The position numbers and the translations under genes were made by a program. A stretch of 64,000 nt of DNA from Odontocerum albicorne (Eukaryota; Arthropoda; Insecta; Trichoptera; Odontoceridae). The notes beneath the pieces were generated by a model that was not told where the DNA came from, searched no databases, and saw only the letters and a list, made by a program, of their open reading frames with translations. How positions within the stretch are numbered: position 1 is the stretch's first letter; each line of letters begins with the position of its first letter. The stretch is taken from assembly GCA_949825065.1 (NCBI GenBank), contig OX463846.1:19660421-19724420 (forward strand). Direction: 5' to 3'. This document shows, one piece after another, positions 11,265 to 22,644 of the stretch.

Positions 11265-11570
11265 CGGATGTCGACTTTTTTGGCTTAGCTTGACTTCAAC
11301 CTGGGGGATTCGGGTTCGATTCCCGATGGTACGCAAAAAATATTAAAAAAAATAGGGCGATCTTTTTTGTTAGTCAACAATACTCGGACGCAACCCATTG
11401 CGTGTGCGAGTTTCGTTACCAAACGTTACGAACCGCGAGTTTTTTGCATACACCAGTAGTTCTAAACCTGAAGGCTCATGTTACTGAGGTCGAAGTCAAT
11501 AATGTCTCCCGGCCACGCCCTTTAAGTTGCCGAATTACCAATTCGGGTATATTGAAGGGTACTATATGAA
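11265..11570 (+). repeat. tRNA-derived SINE-like repeat, long copy 1
   Basis: The head (11275-11333) resembles a tRNA gene: GGCTTAGCTTGAC suits an RNA polymerase III A box and GGGTTCGATTCCC a B box, followed by GATGGTAC and an A-rich run. The body shares blocks in order with 62055-62375: AACCGCGAGTT, TTCTAAAC...AAGGCTC, and GTCTCCC then CCACGC. Two distant copies with the same head and body define one repeat family. Homology to known SINEs could not be tested. Confidence 0.65.
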
Positions 11571-12289
11571 TTAAACATAATGTATAGAAATTAATCCACT
11601 GAATGTACTCGTATATTCCCATTCAACACGTGCAAGTTCATGAACTGTTAAAAACTATATACATAAATAAAATATAATAAAACATAGATATGGAAACCAG
11701 CTCGGGAGAAAGTAAATTGAAATGAACAGCCATGTTTGAAGAAAAAAATACAAAAGTAGTTTGCTGATACTTTGGTATTCTACGAAATCCACCGAGATAT
11801 GGACATGGTAGATGGACACGGGAAGCAGAAAAAACTACAATCGCTGGAGAGAAACGATTCTGAAATAAGCGAGTGGAAATGGCTTAAGGTTTCACGTCGC
11901 TGTCAGGGTTACTGATCTCATCTTGCTCACATTGCTCGCGTCGTTTTTCCTGTCAGGTGCTGAGATTAAAATAATAAACAAAGAAAGCGCAATAAAGATA
12001 TACCATATAAACGTATGACAATAATATTTAATGTACATCATTTGAATGGTTGTGGAAAATCACAAGGAAAGAACTACACAAGACTAATCAAGACGGGTAG
12101 CCTAAAACTTTATTTCAGAGTTTTTACATATGTACCAGGTCTTCACAACTTTTCCCCTTTATTACTACGATCAAATGTCGAGGATAGCCTCCCTAACATA
12201 GTTGGCTGCATTATAAGCACCAATTGTCAGGTGGGTGGAGGAATTATAATTTATTAATGTCTCTTTTCAAAATCACATTAATACCTTAG
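11571..12289. other. Stretch with no recognised feature
   Basis: A moderately GC-rich patch at about 11780-11960 stands out from the AT-rich background. Nothing definite can be assigned. Confidence 0.35.
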
Positions 12290-12420
12290 ATAGTTCAGTT
12301 CAGTTCGGCTCGATCCCACCACCACCCACGTTGTTATGGGGAAACAATAAGTCCCCATTCAGCGTGATCTACACTAGAATATAGAAATCTTCTTAATTTT
12401 TATAAACGCGCGTCACGTAG
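12290..12420 (+). repeat. Diverged dispersed repeat, copy 2
   Basis: Partner of 1060-1190, with the same order of short matching blocks. It begins with a small CAGTT duplication (AGTTCAGTTCAGTTCGG) and carries a CCCACCACCACCCACG stretch absent from the other copy. Confidence 0.35.
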
Positions 12421-14059
12421 TTACAAAGAAGGTACTGTCCAAAAGGACTCCTATGGTGATTATACACCTAAGAAGGAAATAACCTTAGAAAATTGGAGTC
12501 AACTTTAAGATATCCTTATTAGTATTAATTTACAAATTTGAAGACAATGCTTACAAAATGCCTGGATAAGATATCATAGGGAATGAATTAATATAATATG
12601 AAGGAGTTCATATTTTTAAAGAACCGTATAAGACCTGATCTATAAAATTTTGAGCTATTAAACTTATTCCAAATGAACGTCGTACAAGCATGACTATTTC
12701 AAACTAAAAAGAGACAAAAGTAAATCAACCCTCAAAATTACAATTGCTGTTATACACAATACTGAAACTAGTAACAAATACACTGAAAGTCAAACTCCCA
12801 AAAAAAAAAAAAAAGAGCAGAATAATAAATTATTCCAAAGAAACCGATCAAAAAATGTATGCAACATTTGGTATCCAACAAGTTGACAAAGTCTATGGAG
12901 TTTAATAAGCCTATAATAAAAATTATTTCGAGATAATTATAAAAACAACTATGCGTCATTTAAAACTGTTCATATTGATAGTTTATCTTTCAATAAGTTA
13001 TTATAGGTTCAACCGGACCTGTGTCAACAGTGATATTGATTTTTTTAATGTTTAGAGGAATCGATCATAATTAGTTTTTGAATAATGTTTATTTTCGACT
13101 GTGCCATCAATCAATCAACATATATTTTGTTTGTAAAATCGCGATGCAAATTTTCTATCATCCTTAGTATTGCTACGTTTGCGTCAAGGATACTTCACGG
13201 CGCTCCGTGTTTGAGGAAAACAAGAATGAAATCTAACGTCACATGTTGAATAGACGTGCTGGAAGAACTCCAGAAAAGAATTTGTCACGATGTTAAATAC
13301 AAGATAAAAAATGCACGGCAAAGCACCACTGGAGATTACACGTGGTGTGATTCAGAAGCAGAAAATAGCTTGTTATAATTTATAAGGCGAGAAGGAATTT
13401 TACTGGTGTAACGTTGCAAAAATTAAATTCAATTTGTTCAAATGTTCTAAAGAATACTAGCATTATTGTTTTATTATAGTTCTGAGATAAAATGAGATTG
13501 AAACTTTGAAAGCAGCCATATTGTTTTTCTCTGTTTCTCCGCTATTCTTTAGTTATAATTTAATATAAAAATGTAAATGTATCATTGGTCGAGTTGGAAG
13601 GAATAATATAATTCATATCACCAGTAGGGCCAAAGGCGTTTAGAAAGAGTAATTGTGTTATGAAGAAATACACAAAAGGATCATTAATAGATTTACAAGG
13701 CATTATTTTAAATGTCACCATATATATATATCGAAAATCTGATCGATGAACAGAAAAAAAATCTAAAATATCATATTGTCCCATTTGTCCGGAGAAGACA
13801 CAACAAATCTAAAAATAGTTATGGCTTTAAACGAACACAATTAAGAAAAATACATATGTTATATTTTATATTTAAAAAAAAAAAAGTAAAATAGTCAGTT
13901 AATTTCTATCCATAGCAAAGTAAAAATTGTGATGGATAATATGACCCCCATACATTACGCTTCTGTTCATTTTCAAGAGTGTGATGCAATAAATTAATGA
14001 ACTATATGGTATTGTTGTAGTAGCGATAAGATAATTGAATATTAAAACAGAAAATGAAA
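12421..14059. other. AT-rich stretch, nothing recognised
   Basis: There is an A run near 12799-12813. No convincing coding sequence was found on either strand. Confidence 0.35.
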
Positions 14060-14260
14060 AAAATCGCCGTCTTCATACACGGATGGAAACAGGGAGAAAA
14101 TTGTAACCCAGAAAACAAGCAAACCATGACGTCAATGAAGTAACTACAATGTTACGACAGCACCGATTCAAGAGCACGCCTACCGGTTCGACACTACTGC
14201 TGGGAAATCTAGCTCCGAACTGGACTGGTTCATTTATAAATCGACTAGTGATAGTGCATT
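14060..14260. promoter_or_regulatory. GC-balanced island, possible regulatory element
   Basis: The base composition is clearly higher in G+C than the flanks, and a palindromic TGACGTCA, the classic CREB/ATF site, lies in CCATGACGTCAATG near 14127. No open frame or transposon similarity was seen. The regulatory role is inference only. Confidence 0.2.
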
Positions 14261-14560
14261 AATATAATGACCATATCAAGTGATCAATGCATATAGACCA
14301 GGTAGATTTTATGGGAAATATGTTTCGCGTGTTTGATCTATTAGATAAATAAATTGTTTTATACTTCATTTACCCTTAATTACTGACTATATCGTTTGGT
14401 ACTTAATTACTGACGTAAGGTCAATTTGTTCTCAAAAGTAAATTGCTTCGTAAATTAAATATTAAAAATAAATTTACCTTTTTAAGACGCCACCTCAATG
14501 AAAAATATTTTTTTCTCCAAAATAAAGCGAAAAACAATCAGTGACGATCTCCGTCGTCTG

Positions 14561-14720
14561 GTTGGCAAAACACTTATCATCCAGTCCGGGGCTGCGGATT
14601 CGATTCACGTTGGTACCCAGATTTTTTAAAAGGGTAATCACTCTGATTTTATTTAACACTATTTAGGTTGGAAGAGATTGCCCCATGGTAATGTATACAA
14701 AGAGTAAGTGTTGTACAAAA
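14561..14720 (+). repeat. tRNA-like SINE head, diverged copy
   Basis: A segment with TGGTTGGCAAAACA (A-box position) and GGATTCGATTCACG (B-box position) followed by TTGGTACCCAGATT matches the head of the SINE-like family at 11265 and 62055. The downstream body is poorly conserved. Confidence 0.45.
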
Positions 14721-15119
14721 ATAGGTAACGAAGGGTACTATTCTTATAATTATTTATTTTTATCGAAAAACTGACATATTTTTTCTTCTCAACTGCGATA
14801 AACCTATATGATCTTGTGAATAAAGAATAAATTAAAAAATGACTAAAAAATGTGCAAGTCTCAATTAATCGTATTATTTTTATAAATTTTCATAACACTT
14901 GAGACAAATTTTTCCATACATTCCAAAATACACATTTTAAAACGGTACGTGTTCTTCTTCTTTTTTGTCGGACAAAGATAGAAAGTATATTGTTTTTTTA
15001 TTTCTAAATTTTCTGGATTTATTTGAGCTTCTTGATTTGTAATATCAATGGAAGTCTTGCATCAAAAGGTTTTCTTTGCATAAGTGAAATCAATATTTTA
15101 CGATTTTCGACCTTTTTTA
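14721..15119. other. AT-rich stretch, nothing recognised
   Basis: No feature supported. Confidence 0.35.
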
Positions 15120-15437
15120 TATTGCGCAGTTGTTGTATATCAAGTTAAATGTTCAGTTTTCCTGGTTTCCTGTCACTACCCTTCTTCCAACGTTCCTTTC
15201 AACACACGTAAACATTGTACGCAGATAATATAACATATTTACTCTTTCCAGCGTCTCGGAGATAATCCATACATGGCAAACACTTCTTAATCCATTACCT
15301 TCAATTGAACTACATTCTTTTTCAAATATTTCATTAGGTATCGCTCATACAGTTTACTTATCCTGTCCTTTATATGGTCTTCATTTTCATCAAGCACAAC
15401 CATATTATCTGCATAAACGAGTTCAAACGCATGTATA
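15120..15437 (-). pseudogene. LINE reverse transcriptase palm-region fragment
   Basis: Minus strand reads IHAFELVYADNMVVLDENED then 'IKDRISKLYE'. This is the RT catalytic block C (F/YADD) and the residues after it in RTE-like LINE proteins. The second catalytic aspartate is changed to Asn (YADN), so it would be inactive even if whole. The fragment begins where the family D mariner ends at 15438, which suggests the mariner landed next to or inside this older LINE. Confidence 0.6.
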
Positions 15438-16725
15438 TTAGGTGTACAAATAAGTTTCCGCCGTTTTTTATAAAAAAATGGGCATTTATTGTGAAAGAAC
15501 GGAACCTCATGTTTTATTCGAAGTAGTACCCATCGCTTGCCACTACTTTTCCCCATCTTTCTGTCAGCATACGAATACCGCGTCAGTCATCATCATCATC
15601 TTTTGAGGCTATCCACGAATCGACTCAATTTTTGGTATCTTCATATGATGTGAAGTGCTGCTCAGACAGGCCATGCGTCATCGATCAAAACAAGTGGTAA
15701 TCAGAAGGAGCAATGTCTGGTGAATACAGCGGGTGGGGTAAAACTTCTCAATTGAGTGTTTCCAAATAGGTGTTGACCGGTGCCGCAACATGTGGACTAG
15801 CATTATCATGCAGGAGAATAATTTTGTCGTGTCTGGCGTAGTAGTGGGCGCGCTTTTCCTCGAGTGCTCGACTCAATCTCATCAATTATGTTCGGTAGAC
15901 AGCCCCAGCAATGGTTGCATTCGGTTTGAGCAACTCATAATACACGACACCAAGCTGATCCCACCAAATACACAACAAGAGTTTTTTTCCATGAATATTT
16001 GGCTTAGCCGTAGATGTTGAAGCATGACCAGGGGATCCCCATGATTTCTTCCTTTTTGGATTATCATAATGGATGCATTTTTCATCACCAGTGACTATAT
16101 GGTGCAGAAAACCTTTTCGTTTATGCCTGGCAAGCAGCATTTCACATGTGGAAAATTGGCATTCAAAGTTTCTCCGTGTCAGTTCATATGAATCCCAATT
16201 TCTTTGTTTTTGAATCATTCCCAATGATTTCAACCCATGTGAAATTGCTTGTTGAGTCACTCCTAATGTAAGTGCAAGTTCTTCTTGCGTTTGGCACGAA
16301 TCTTGATCCAATAATACTTCCAATTCCGCGTCTTCGTACACTTTCGGCCTTCCGCTACGTTCTTTGTCTTCGATGTCAAATTCACCGTTCTTAAACTTTT
16401 GAAACCACTCACGACAACTTCTCTCACTTAAGGCAGCCTCACCATATGCTTCTACAAGCAATCGATGCGCCTCAGCTGCAGATTTCTTCAAATTGAAGAA
16501 GTAAATCAAAAGTTCCCGCAAATGACGCTTATTCGGCTCAAAACTTGACATTTTCGAACATAAAAAAATATGTTATACTGATAAAAATTCACTAATATTT
16601 CAAGGTCATGTTGTTGACAGATGTCCAACCTTACGATAATGACATTTTACATCTGACAATTTTAACCATAACTTACTGGTGGCGCCAACTTTTGTCAAAC
16701 GGCGGTGACTTATTTGTACACCCAA
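15438..16725 (-). mobile_element. Full-length family D mariner, copy 1
   Basis: The 1288-bp element starts TTAGGTGTACAAATAAGT on one side and has the inverted TTGGGTGTACAAATAAGT on the other, with TA at 15436-15437 and 16726-16727. It carries one transposase gene on the minus strand. A second copy of identical length lies at 57816-59103. Confidence 0.92.
15514..16551 (-). pseudogene. Mariner DD34D transposase with fixed stop codons (family D)
   Basis: The start MSSFEPNKRHLRELLIYFFN opens a 221-residue frame. The first HTH lies at residues 1-55 and a GRP linker at 67-69. The second HTH lies around 85-112 (QTQEELALTLGVTQQ), with a degraded WVPHEL-like 'WDSYELT' at 119-125 and the first catalytic Asp at 156 (VTGDEKCIHYD). 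A TAA then stops translation after 'GAVYRT'. The rest, still alignable, includes LLHDNASPHVA (second Asp) and YSPDIAPSDYHLF (third Asp), with further TGA stops at LN*EVLP and LF*SMTH. The gene ends at TAA 15514. The same stops occur in copy 2. Confidence 0.9.
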
Positions 16726-16727
16726 TA

Positions 16728-17269
16728 TACTCATTCTTATACTTCTACCATGATCGTTAACATCCCACATGAACCAATTTACAAATTAAAGAAACATAGT
16801 GATACCGTACATCTTTGATTTACATGTTATTTTAGATCACTCGCAAGTTCTCCAGTTACTCCTACATATGGCCGTATTCTTCCCGAAGGCTTTTTTTACC
16901 TTAGTAAATCTAACTTCTCCTTTAAATAAAATAATTACGACCAGATTTAATAATTACGTATACTGCATAATTTATTTCAAAATGCATACAATGTTATTTA
17001 TTTCAAATAATTGTGAATAAATAAAATGAGATTGTTGAAGTGAGTAAATATTTTAATTACACCACTGCAGGGAGAAAAATAAAATTCTCAAATGTGAGAA
17101 AACATGCGTTAAATACTATTTAATCCTTTTTTTAACTTCTCTTGTATATTATCAAATAAGTCCATAAGTTTGAGAGCTTCTAGTTTATATTATAACTCAA
17201 ACATAAACAAAATGTCTTCTGCGATAAATTACATAATGAGGACTTGGTTTTGGTATATGTTAAAATTTT
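16728..17269. other. AT-rich stretch, nothing recognised
   Basis: No feature supported. Confidence 0.4.
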
Positions 17270-17815
17270 AATTATGTATTTTAAAATGTTTACTGCGTGC
17301 GGAACACGGTATTTCAGATAACTCTATCAATCTTGGCTTGCGTGTAAAGCCGGAGAAGATGGAGCTGTTATGAGAGCTATGATAAGGTAACAATATTGTA
17401 CACCAGTGGTGCCCCTGTCGACTGACTTTCTAAGTAAAGTATTTGAGTGCCATGTTTGCATGGGATGGAGGTTTGTAGAATGAGCATTAGGATATAATCT
17501 GCAATGAGGATGGTAGGTGTCACGTGGTACGTACACGTGACAAATGAACAGCGTCTGTAATCACCACACTAAAGATAAGGCGCAGGAGGTGGTTGGGTCA
17601 TGTATTGAGAATGCCTCCTAGTATCTGGTCAAGAGCGCCGTTTATTTAAGAGCGCAGTTTTTATCGACCACCGATGTTACGAAAGGAAGATTCGTAGTCT
17701 TGGCCTAACGCGGGAGGACGTTGGGTGCCGGGATGTGAACCGACCTGAATGGAAACGTTTTGTGGCATCCCTGTGTTCCAAGTGGAACGTATACTGTTGA
17801 TAATAAAATTGAATT
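17270..17815 (+). pseudogene. LINE ORF2 C-terminal fragment
   Basis: Plus-strand frames near 17580 read 'RRWVGHVLRMPP', and near 17700 'GLTREDVGCRDVNRPEWKRF' then 'VASLCSKWN'. This matches the C-terminal tail of RTE-like endonuclease/reverse-transcriptase proteins (RRWxWIGHVLRM...LGLTWxxxxxxAxDRxxWRxFVxALC). Stops and frame shifts are frequent. The sequence ends near TTGATAATAAAATTGAA, plausible as the 3' end. Confidence 0.65.
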
Positions 17816-18035
17816 TGAAAGAATATACCTAACATATGTCCGTATGTACAAATAATATATCAAAAGTTTTTCGACTTACTCAATATTTTGATACGTTTTC
17901 AAATTTTTGTTGAAATGTCATCATACCACATGACTTACTCGTACGTCAATATATGCTCGTACGTTTAAACGCTCAGAGAGTATGATACGTACGTTTAAAC
18001 ATATTGTCATCAAATCTAAACATGCACAAATGAAA
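17816..18035. other. AT-rich stretch with a short direct repeat
   Basis: The 13-mer CGTACGTTTAAAC occurs twice, about 32 bp apart (near 17957 and 17989). No other feature. Confidence 0.4.
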
Positions 18036-18039
18036 CGGT

Positions 18040-18310
18040 CGATTAATGCTGTTCATCACAAAGCAAACGGCGTCCAGTGGTAGTTTACATGTCGGGGCTA
18101 CTCCAATTATTATAGTGGTCGCAATCAAGCGACTAATACCAATTAAACCGGACGAGCATGGGCGGCCCTGCAGATTGGGGACGAAACCGCCAGGCGTATT
18201 TGCATATGGAGTGTGGGTATAGACACTCAGGCCAGATACACAGACAATTGGTATTTACCACTTACACACGCAGCCCTTGGTAGTACTTCAACTAACCGAG
18301 CATAAACACT
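18040..18310. promoter_or_regulatory. GC-balanced island with POU octamer, possible enhancer
   Basis: This block stands out from AT-rich flanks in composition. It holds ATTTGCAT, the POU-family octamer, at about 18198-18205, overlapping a CATATG E-box. It also has two AATTG/CAATT motifs and a dense run of mixed-sequence DNA with no open frame. The pattern resembles conserved non-coding regulatory DNA in insect genomes. That is inference from composition and motifs only. Confidence 0.25.
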
Positions 18311-19973
18311 TAGCGAGGAGAATTTAACAGAAGAGAAAGTTGCGGTGACATCAAAGTGGTAAACATGAAAGGAGTGGAAATTATAGCATTGTTTTCACAA
18401 TTAAGAAAGATTAAATCACCATCTAAAAGGAGTTGACACCATTGCCAGGTCTAAAAATGCGCAGTCGGAAAACTTTCTTTACAAATTCCTTAAAAAAATT
18501 TCAAATTGACAAGGATTGCAAAGTTTTCTTAATAAAAACACCGAATGTGTAATATTCGAGAGAGCTCAGTAATTTTTGATAAATTTCTTAAATAAACAAT
18601 TTTCAATACCAATCTCCATAACTGAAATGATGAAAAATAACAATTTACTCTCTAAATTTCTTAACAAATCTACAGTTAAATGGCACCCTTAAGGAAGTAA
18701 CGCAATTTTATAAGAGGTAATTGATGCATGAAAAAGGATGAAAAGATTTAGTCAAGTCGCAAAGTAAAACCAGTAAGCGACCCAACAAGAATTTCTTCCG
18801 ACCACTTACCACTGGATTATTGATAATTTTTTATGGCTGAATATTAATCTCACAATAAAACACAGAAAAATATGTGCGAACTCCATAAATAAAAAAAAAC
18901 AACAATTGACTGCAGATATTATGCAGTTTATAAGCTGAAAATATATATTTAAATTCCAATAAATCTAATAATAAAGCATTCTGTTGATCATAATTTCAAG
19001 TTACTAATATTGTCATTTCATCGTATTATCAATCAATTTTAAGTAATAATTTAGTTAGTTAAAACCTTAAACATAAGGCAATAAATTGTCTCATACAACA
19101 TTTTATCTCTTCTTTGAAAAAAACTACTCATAAAGTTTCGGAGTTTTTCTGAAAATTATTCTTAGTTAAGGATTGTTATTATTACGGATTGGATTCGTGG
19201 AATGATGAAAATATGGGGGTACATCAAAAACCAATATATTATTATATATGTAGACAACATATACTAAACAACATTATATCTTGATTTAATACTAATATGG
19301 ACATGACGGATACCAAGATAAAATTGAAATTTAATTATGAAGATAGATTTCAACATTTAGGTGGAAAAAGAGAATATTTTTTGACTTGATAAAATAAAAA
19401 ATATATGTATTGATGAGTATGCAACAAAAAATAAACTACACGATATTACATACACCGGTTAAGAAATAAAAAATCTACAATTACACCGATTGTGTATGAT
19501 TTCCATCAATACATACATGATTAGCGGTATGTAATTCTGAATTACATCTCGAAGAATAAAATAACATACCATAAAAATGGATTTAGTTGACTTCACGCTA
19601 CCAAGAAAACTATAGCCTTAAATATATACATCTACATAAAACGAAATAATATCCAATATATATTGTTTATCTATAAATCACCAACTTATACTTTGCGCAA
19701 AAAAAATTATGATTTTGTTGTTTTAATGTATAGCAATTGGACAATTTCTTTTGAACAGATTTTTTTTTAAAAAGGCTGAAAGTTTAAACAGGGGCATTCC
19801 TATTTTTTTTATTTACATTTTTAATCGAGTGAAAATTGAAATATCCACTAGGTCACGTAACCTGTTAAAGTGTTATAATTATTTTGCTTACAAAAGTTTA
19901 GTAACCTGATCTTATTTCTAATAAAGATCAATCAAAAAGGTTAGAACGTCAACCGCGCAGCAGTAAATCTCAT
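18311..19973. other. AT-rich stretch, nothing recognised
   Basis: No coding remnant or repeat boundary was identified. Confidence 0.35.
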
Positions 19974-20054
19974 CTCATTTGTAGATATATCAATCTTAGT
20001 TCCAAATTTGCATCTTGCAAATTTGGAAATAAGATTGATATATCTACAAATGAG
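19974..20054. repeat. Near-perfect 81-bp hairpin
   Basis: Two 39-base arms flank the 3-base loop TCT. The arms are complementary at all but one position (the left arm has G where the right arm's complement has T). The arm starts CTCATTTGTAGATATATC. A transcript of either strand would fold into one long stem. It could be a small-RNA precursor, a tiny foldback insertion or an inverted duplication. No transposon ends are visible. Confidence 0.9.
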
Positions 20055-20656
20055 AATTCTCTTCGTTTTTAAGGATGGTTTCTTTAAGGACGAATTGACA
20101 AGCCAAAAAGTCAGCAAACTTAAATATAATAAGTTGAAACACGACAGGGAAAATATTGCCGCTTGAATTCGGCTACACAAGTCTCTCCTCCTCTTAAAAG
20201 AAGACACTTGTTTAATTACATGACAATTTGACGATGGAAAACTTTCAAGGGAATAAATTAACGGGAAACTTTCGTTATTCAATTAAACAAGCGCCCACTT
20301 AAACGTCGAAATTTGATTATTCGACGTCGTTCAGGTATTTTATCGGCGGAGAAGTTTAGAAGAGAGTGTGAAAAACAAGCGACGAGTTGAAGGATGCCAC
20401 CGGAGCCTTGATGTCCTGAACGTTAAAACAATAAGTGGAAATTCGCTAGGGATATGGTAGAAGAATAATGTATGGAATTTTAAATAAAACTATCAAAAAT
20501 GTTCCTTTAAGTAAAAAAAATATAGTATTTAGACTAGAAATAAAAATGAAACATGTAAATATGGAGGCTTTCAGGTTATTAAAAATATTACTAAAATAAT
20601 CAAATTCATTACTTTCTTATCCTTATATTTTACTTACATATATAATCATTTTTTAA
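20055..20656. other. Stretch with no recognised feature
   Basis: Plus-strand 20055-20170 has a short open segment reading DELTSQKVSKLKYNKLKHDR. I cannot assign it to a family, and it may be chance. Confidence 0.3.
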
Positions 20657-20895
20657 TTGTAATTTATTTTTATTAAACACTGTTTATTCCACTTTTTGTG
20701 ACGGTATAGCCCTACCGGTTTCAAGGCTTTCGTCTCATCTTCAGGGGAGCGCAAACAAGACTGAAGATGAGGTGAAAGCCTTGAAACCGGTAGGGTTATA
20801 CCGTCACAAAAAAGTGGAATAAACAGTGTTTGATAAAAATAAATTACAATGTATTTAAACCTCCACAACGTTAATGCCTTAACTATAAACAACAC
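20657..20895 (-). repeat. Foldback repeat, copy 1 (Penelope-like end?)
   Basis: Inverted arms of about 90 bases (20657-20746 and 20761-20850) contain CACTGTTTATTCCACTTTTT, a GACGGTATA block, CTACCGGTTTCAAGGCTTTC and CATCTTCAG. A further unpaired segment to 20895 (GTTTATAGTTAAGGCATTA on the minus strand) also occurs in copy 2. On the reading strand the core has CTGAAGA...TTGAAACCGGT, a pattern often seen in the terminal repeats of arthropod Penelope-like retroelements. Family assignment is a guess. Confidence 0.55.
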
Positions 20896-20900
20896 AAAAT

Positions 20901-21003
20901 CATTTGTAATATTTTTAATCTGTCAATAAGAGTGGGATCGATTCCCGAGTTGGAGCGCACTTGAAGAATCTGCTCTCTGATCGTTGTCCTTTTAATATTA
21001 TAC
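20901..21003 (+). repeat. Short dispersed repeat (family R1), copy 1
   Basis: Shares CATTTGTAATATTTTTAA, CTGTCAATAA, a GATTCCCGAGTTGGAGC-like block and TTGTCCTTTTAATATTAT with copies at 22645-22770 (inverted) and 23813-23933. The (ATT)n-like 3' end suggests a SINE or a LINE 3' tail. Confidence 0.6.
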
Positions 21004-21891
21004 GAAAAGTCATTAAGGAATTCTTGGGGTGGCCCAACATCACAATTAAATTCGTCTTATTACCCACTACCCTCAATATGATATAGGATAAAGATAAAAA
21101 TACCAAAATATAATCACGATTTTATACGCAATCTAATGCGACTTGAAACATTAGATACGTTGACATTATAACCATCAATCGTGATTCATACTCTTTCATA
21201 AAACAAAGCTTACTTACTACAAACATTTATTCACAAAAGGATGATAAGAGATATTATTTGTTGATTCATTTTTACATCTTTGAGATATTAACTAAGAAAT
21301 ACACAATGTGACACACATACAGTCAATACCATGAAAAGTCAGTAAAAAGAGAAGGGAGAAGATTTTTTTTAAATATTTAATATGGAAAACCAATGTGAAA
21401 TATAACCACAAGCAACCAAAGCACGAATCCGCAAACAAAGGAGTTCTAAATACTATAGTTACCGAGTTAATCAAGTGGAAATGTTATCTTTGTTTGCGTA
21501 AATTTTCTAGCACAAATTAAAACAAATTTCAAAGCAAAGATGCGACGAAAAATGTTTGTGTACACCACTTGTAGAATACGAGTATAATATAAATAATGAA
21601 ATAGTAACTCTAATTGGCCGTAGTTACCGAAAAAAAAGTTATTTGATGAAAATTTACACACAGAGCCGACTAATGCCTTTGTGAAGTTTTGAATGCTAAA
21701 TTATTGGAACTTTTCTCTTTTGGAGAAAATGGAAAATAGATAAAGAGTTATTGGCGAAATATTATATTTTCTTTCAAAAAGCCAATCCATTTAATAAAAA
21801 ACAAAGGATCCAATCAATTTTATTTTCTTTTTAATATGCTATATTGTTACACATTAATTTCAAAAACATCAAAACAAAACAGAAGACGACC
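21004..21891. other. AT-rich stretch, nothing recognised
   Basis: No feature supported. Confidence 0.35.
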
Positions 21892-21895
21892 ACAT

Positions 21896-22147
21896 CGTCG
21901 TTGTTCTGCGAAAAACATTTAAGTCCAGTTTTGCTTAAAATGACTTTTTGATGCCATTTTACTTAAAATAAAAATATCTACACATGGAAAAAACATTTAC
22001 GTTCAAAAGTTACATGATTTCGTTGTTATGAAAAGATAAAAAGTCATATACTCGTAACTTGATTTTACATCGCCCTTCGAAACTTAAATTGCATTTATCT
22101 CAAAACTCAATATTTGGACTTATGTAAATGCTTTTCGCAGAACGACG
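21896..22147. mobile_element. 252-bp foldback MITE
   Basis: The ends are inverted repeats of about 40 bases, with CGTCGTTGTTCTGCGAAAAA on the left and CGTCGTTCTGCGAAAAGC as the reverse complement on the right. Both continue through CATTTA and AAGTCCA. The 4-base direct repeat ACAT flanks the element (21892-21895 and 22148-22151). There is no coding capacity. Superfamily is unknown. Confidence 0.7.
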
Positions 22148-22151
22148 ACAT

Positions 22152-22505
22152 ACTGTACACAATAATAAAATAATACACATACAGAATACAACGGTGATTA
22201 ATACTAGGTTTGAAAGTTTTCAGATGATGTTCTTGATTAAGCAGTTTTAATCAAACTATAATTTTCTCTCTTCCCTTTTTTAAGGATGAAAAAGTTTGCA
22301 TAACTGTTTAATTATTATTTCACGTTGTAAAAACCGATAAATATAAAATTAGTTTCACAAGTTAAAAAAAATTGAAGCGCCAATGAATATTGTATTATTG
22401 TTTTGTATTACACTTTCGTTGTATACAGCACATCCTGGCGGGTTTATTATCATGTGGCAATCTTTTCCAACCATTTTGAAAAATATTGGAACCATTTTGA
22501 AAAAA
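22152..22505. other. AT-rich stretch, nothing recognised
   Basis: An open frame starts at 22383 (MNIVLLFCITLSLYTAHPGG) and looks like a signal peptide by chance, but it runs into the SINE head downstream. I do not call it a gene. Confidence 0.3.
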
Positions 22506-22582
22506 ATCGAGTACCAGTGGGAATCGAACTCTCAATCCCAGGTTGGAAGACAGGTATCTTACCAAATAGGCCAAGGAGGTCA
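22506..22582 (-). repeat. tRNA-like SINE head, minus strand
   Basis: The reverse complement has TTGGCCTATTTGGTAAG (A box), 'TTCGATTCCCACTGGTAC' (B box region) and a T-rich end. It belongs to the same family as 11265, 14561, 30893 and 62055. Confidence 0.6.
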
Positions 22583-22644
22583 ACAAAATATGGAAACTAT
22601 ATCAATGTTTACCAACGTCACGCTTATCAACTGTGATCAAAGTC

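Noticed and set aside
11275..11333. Functional tRNA gene
   Set aside because: A and B boxes are present, but no full cloverleaf with a 7-bp acceptor stem can be drawn, and the segment continues into a SINE-like body with copies elsewhere.
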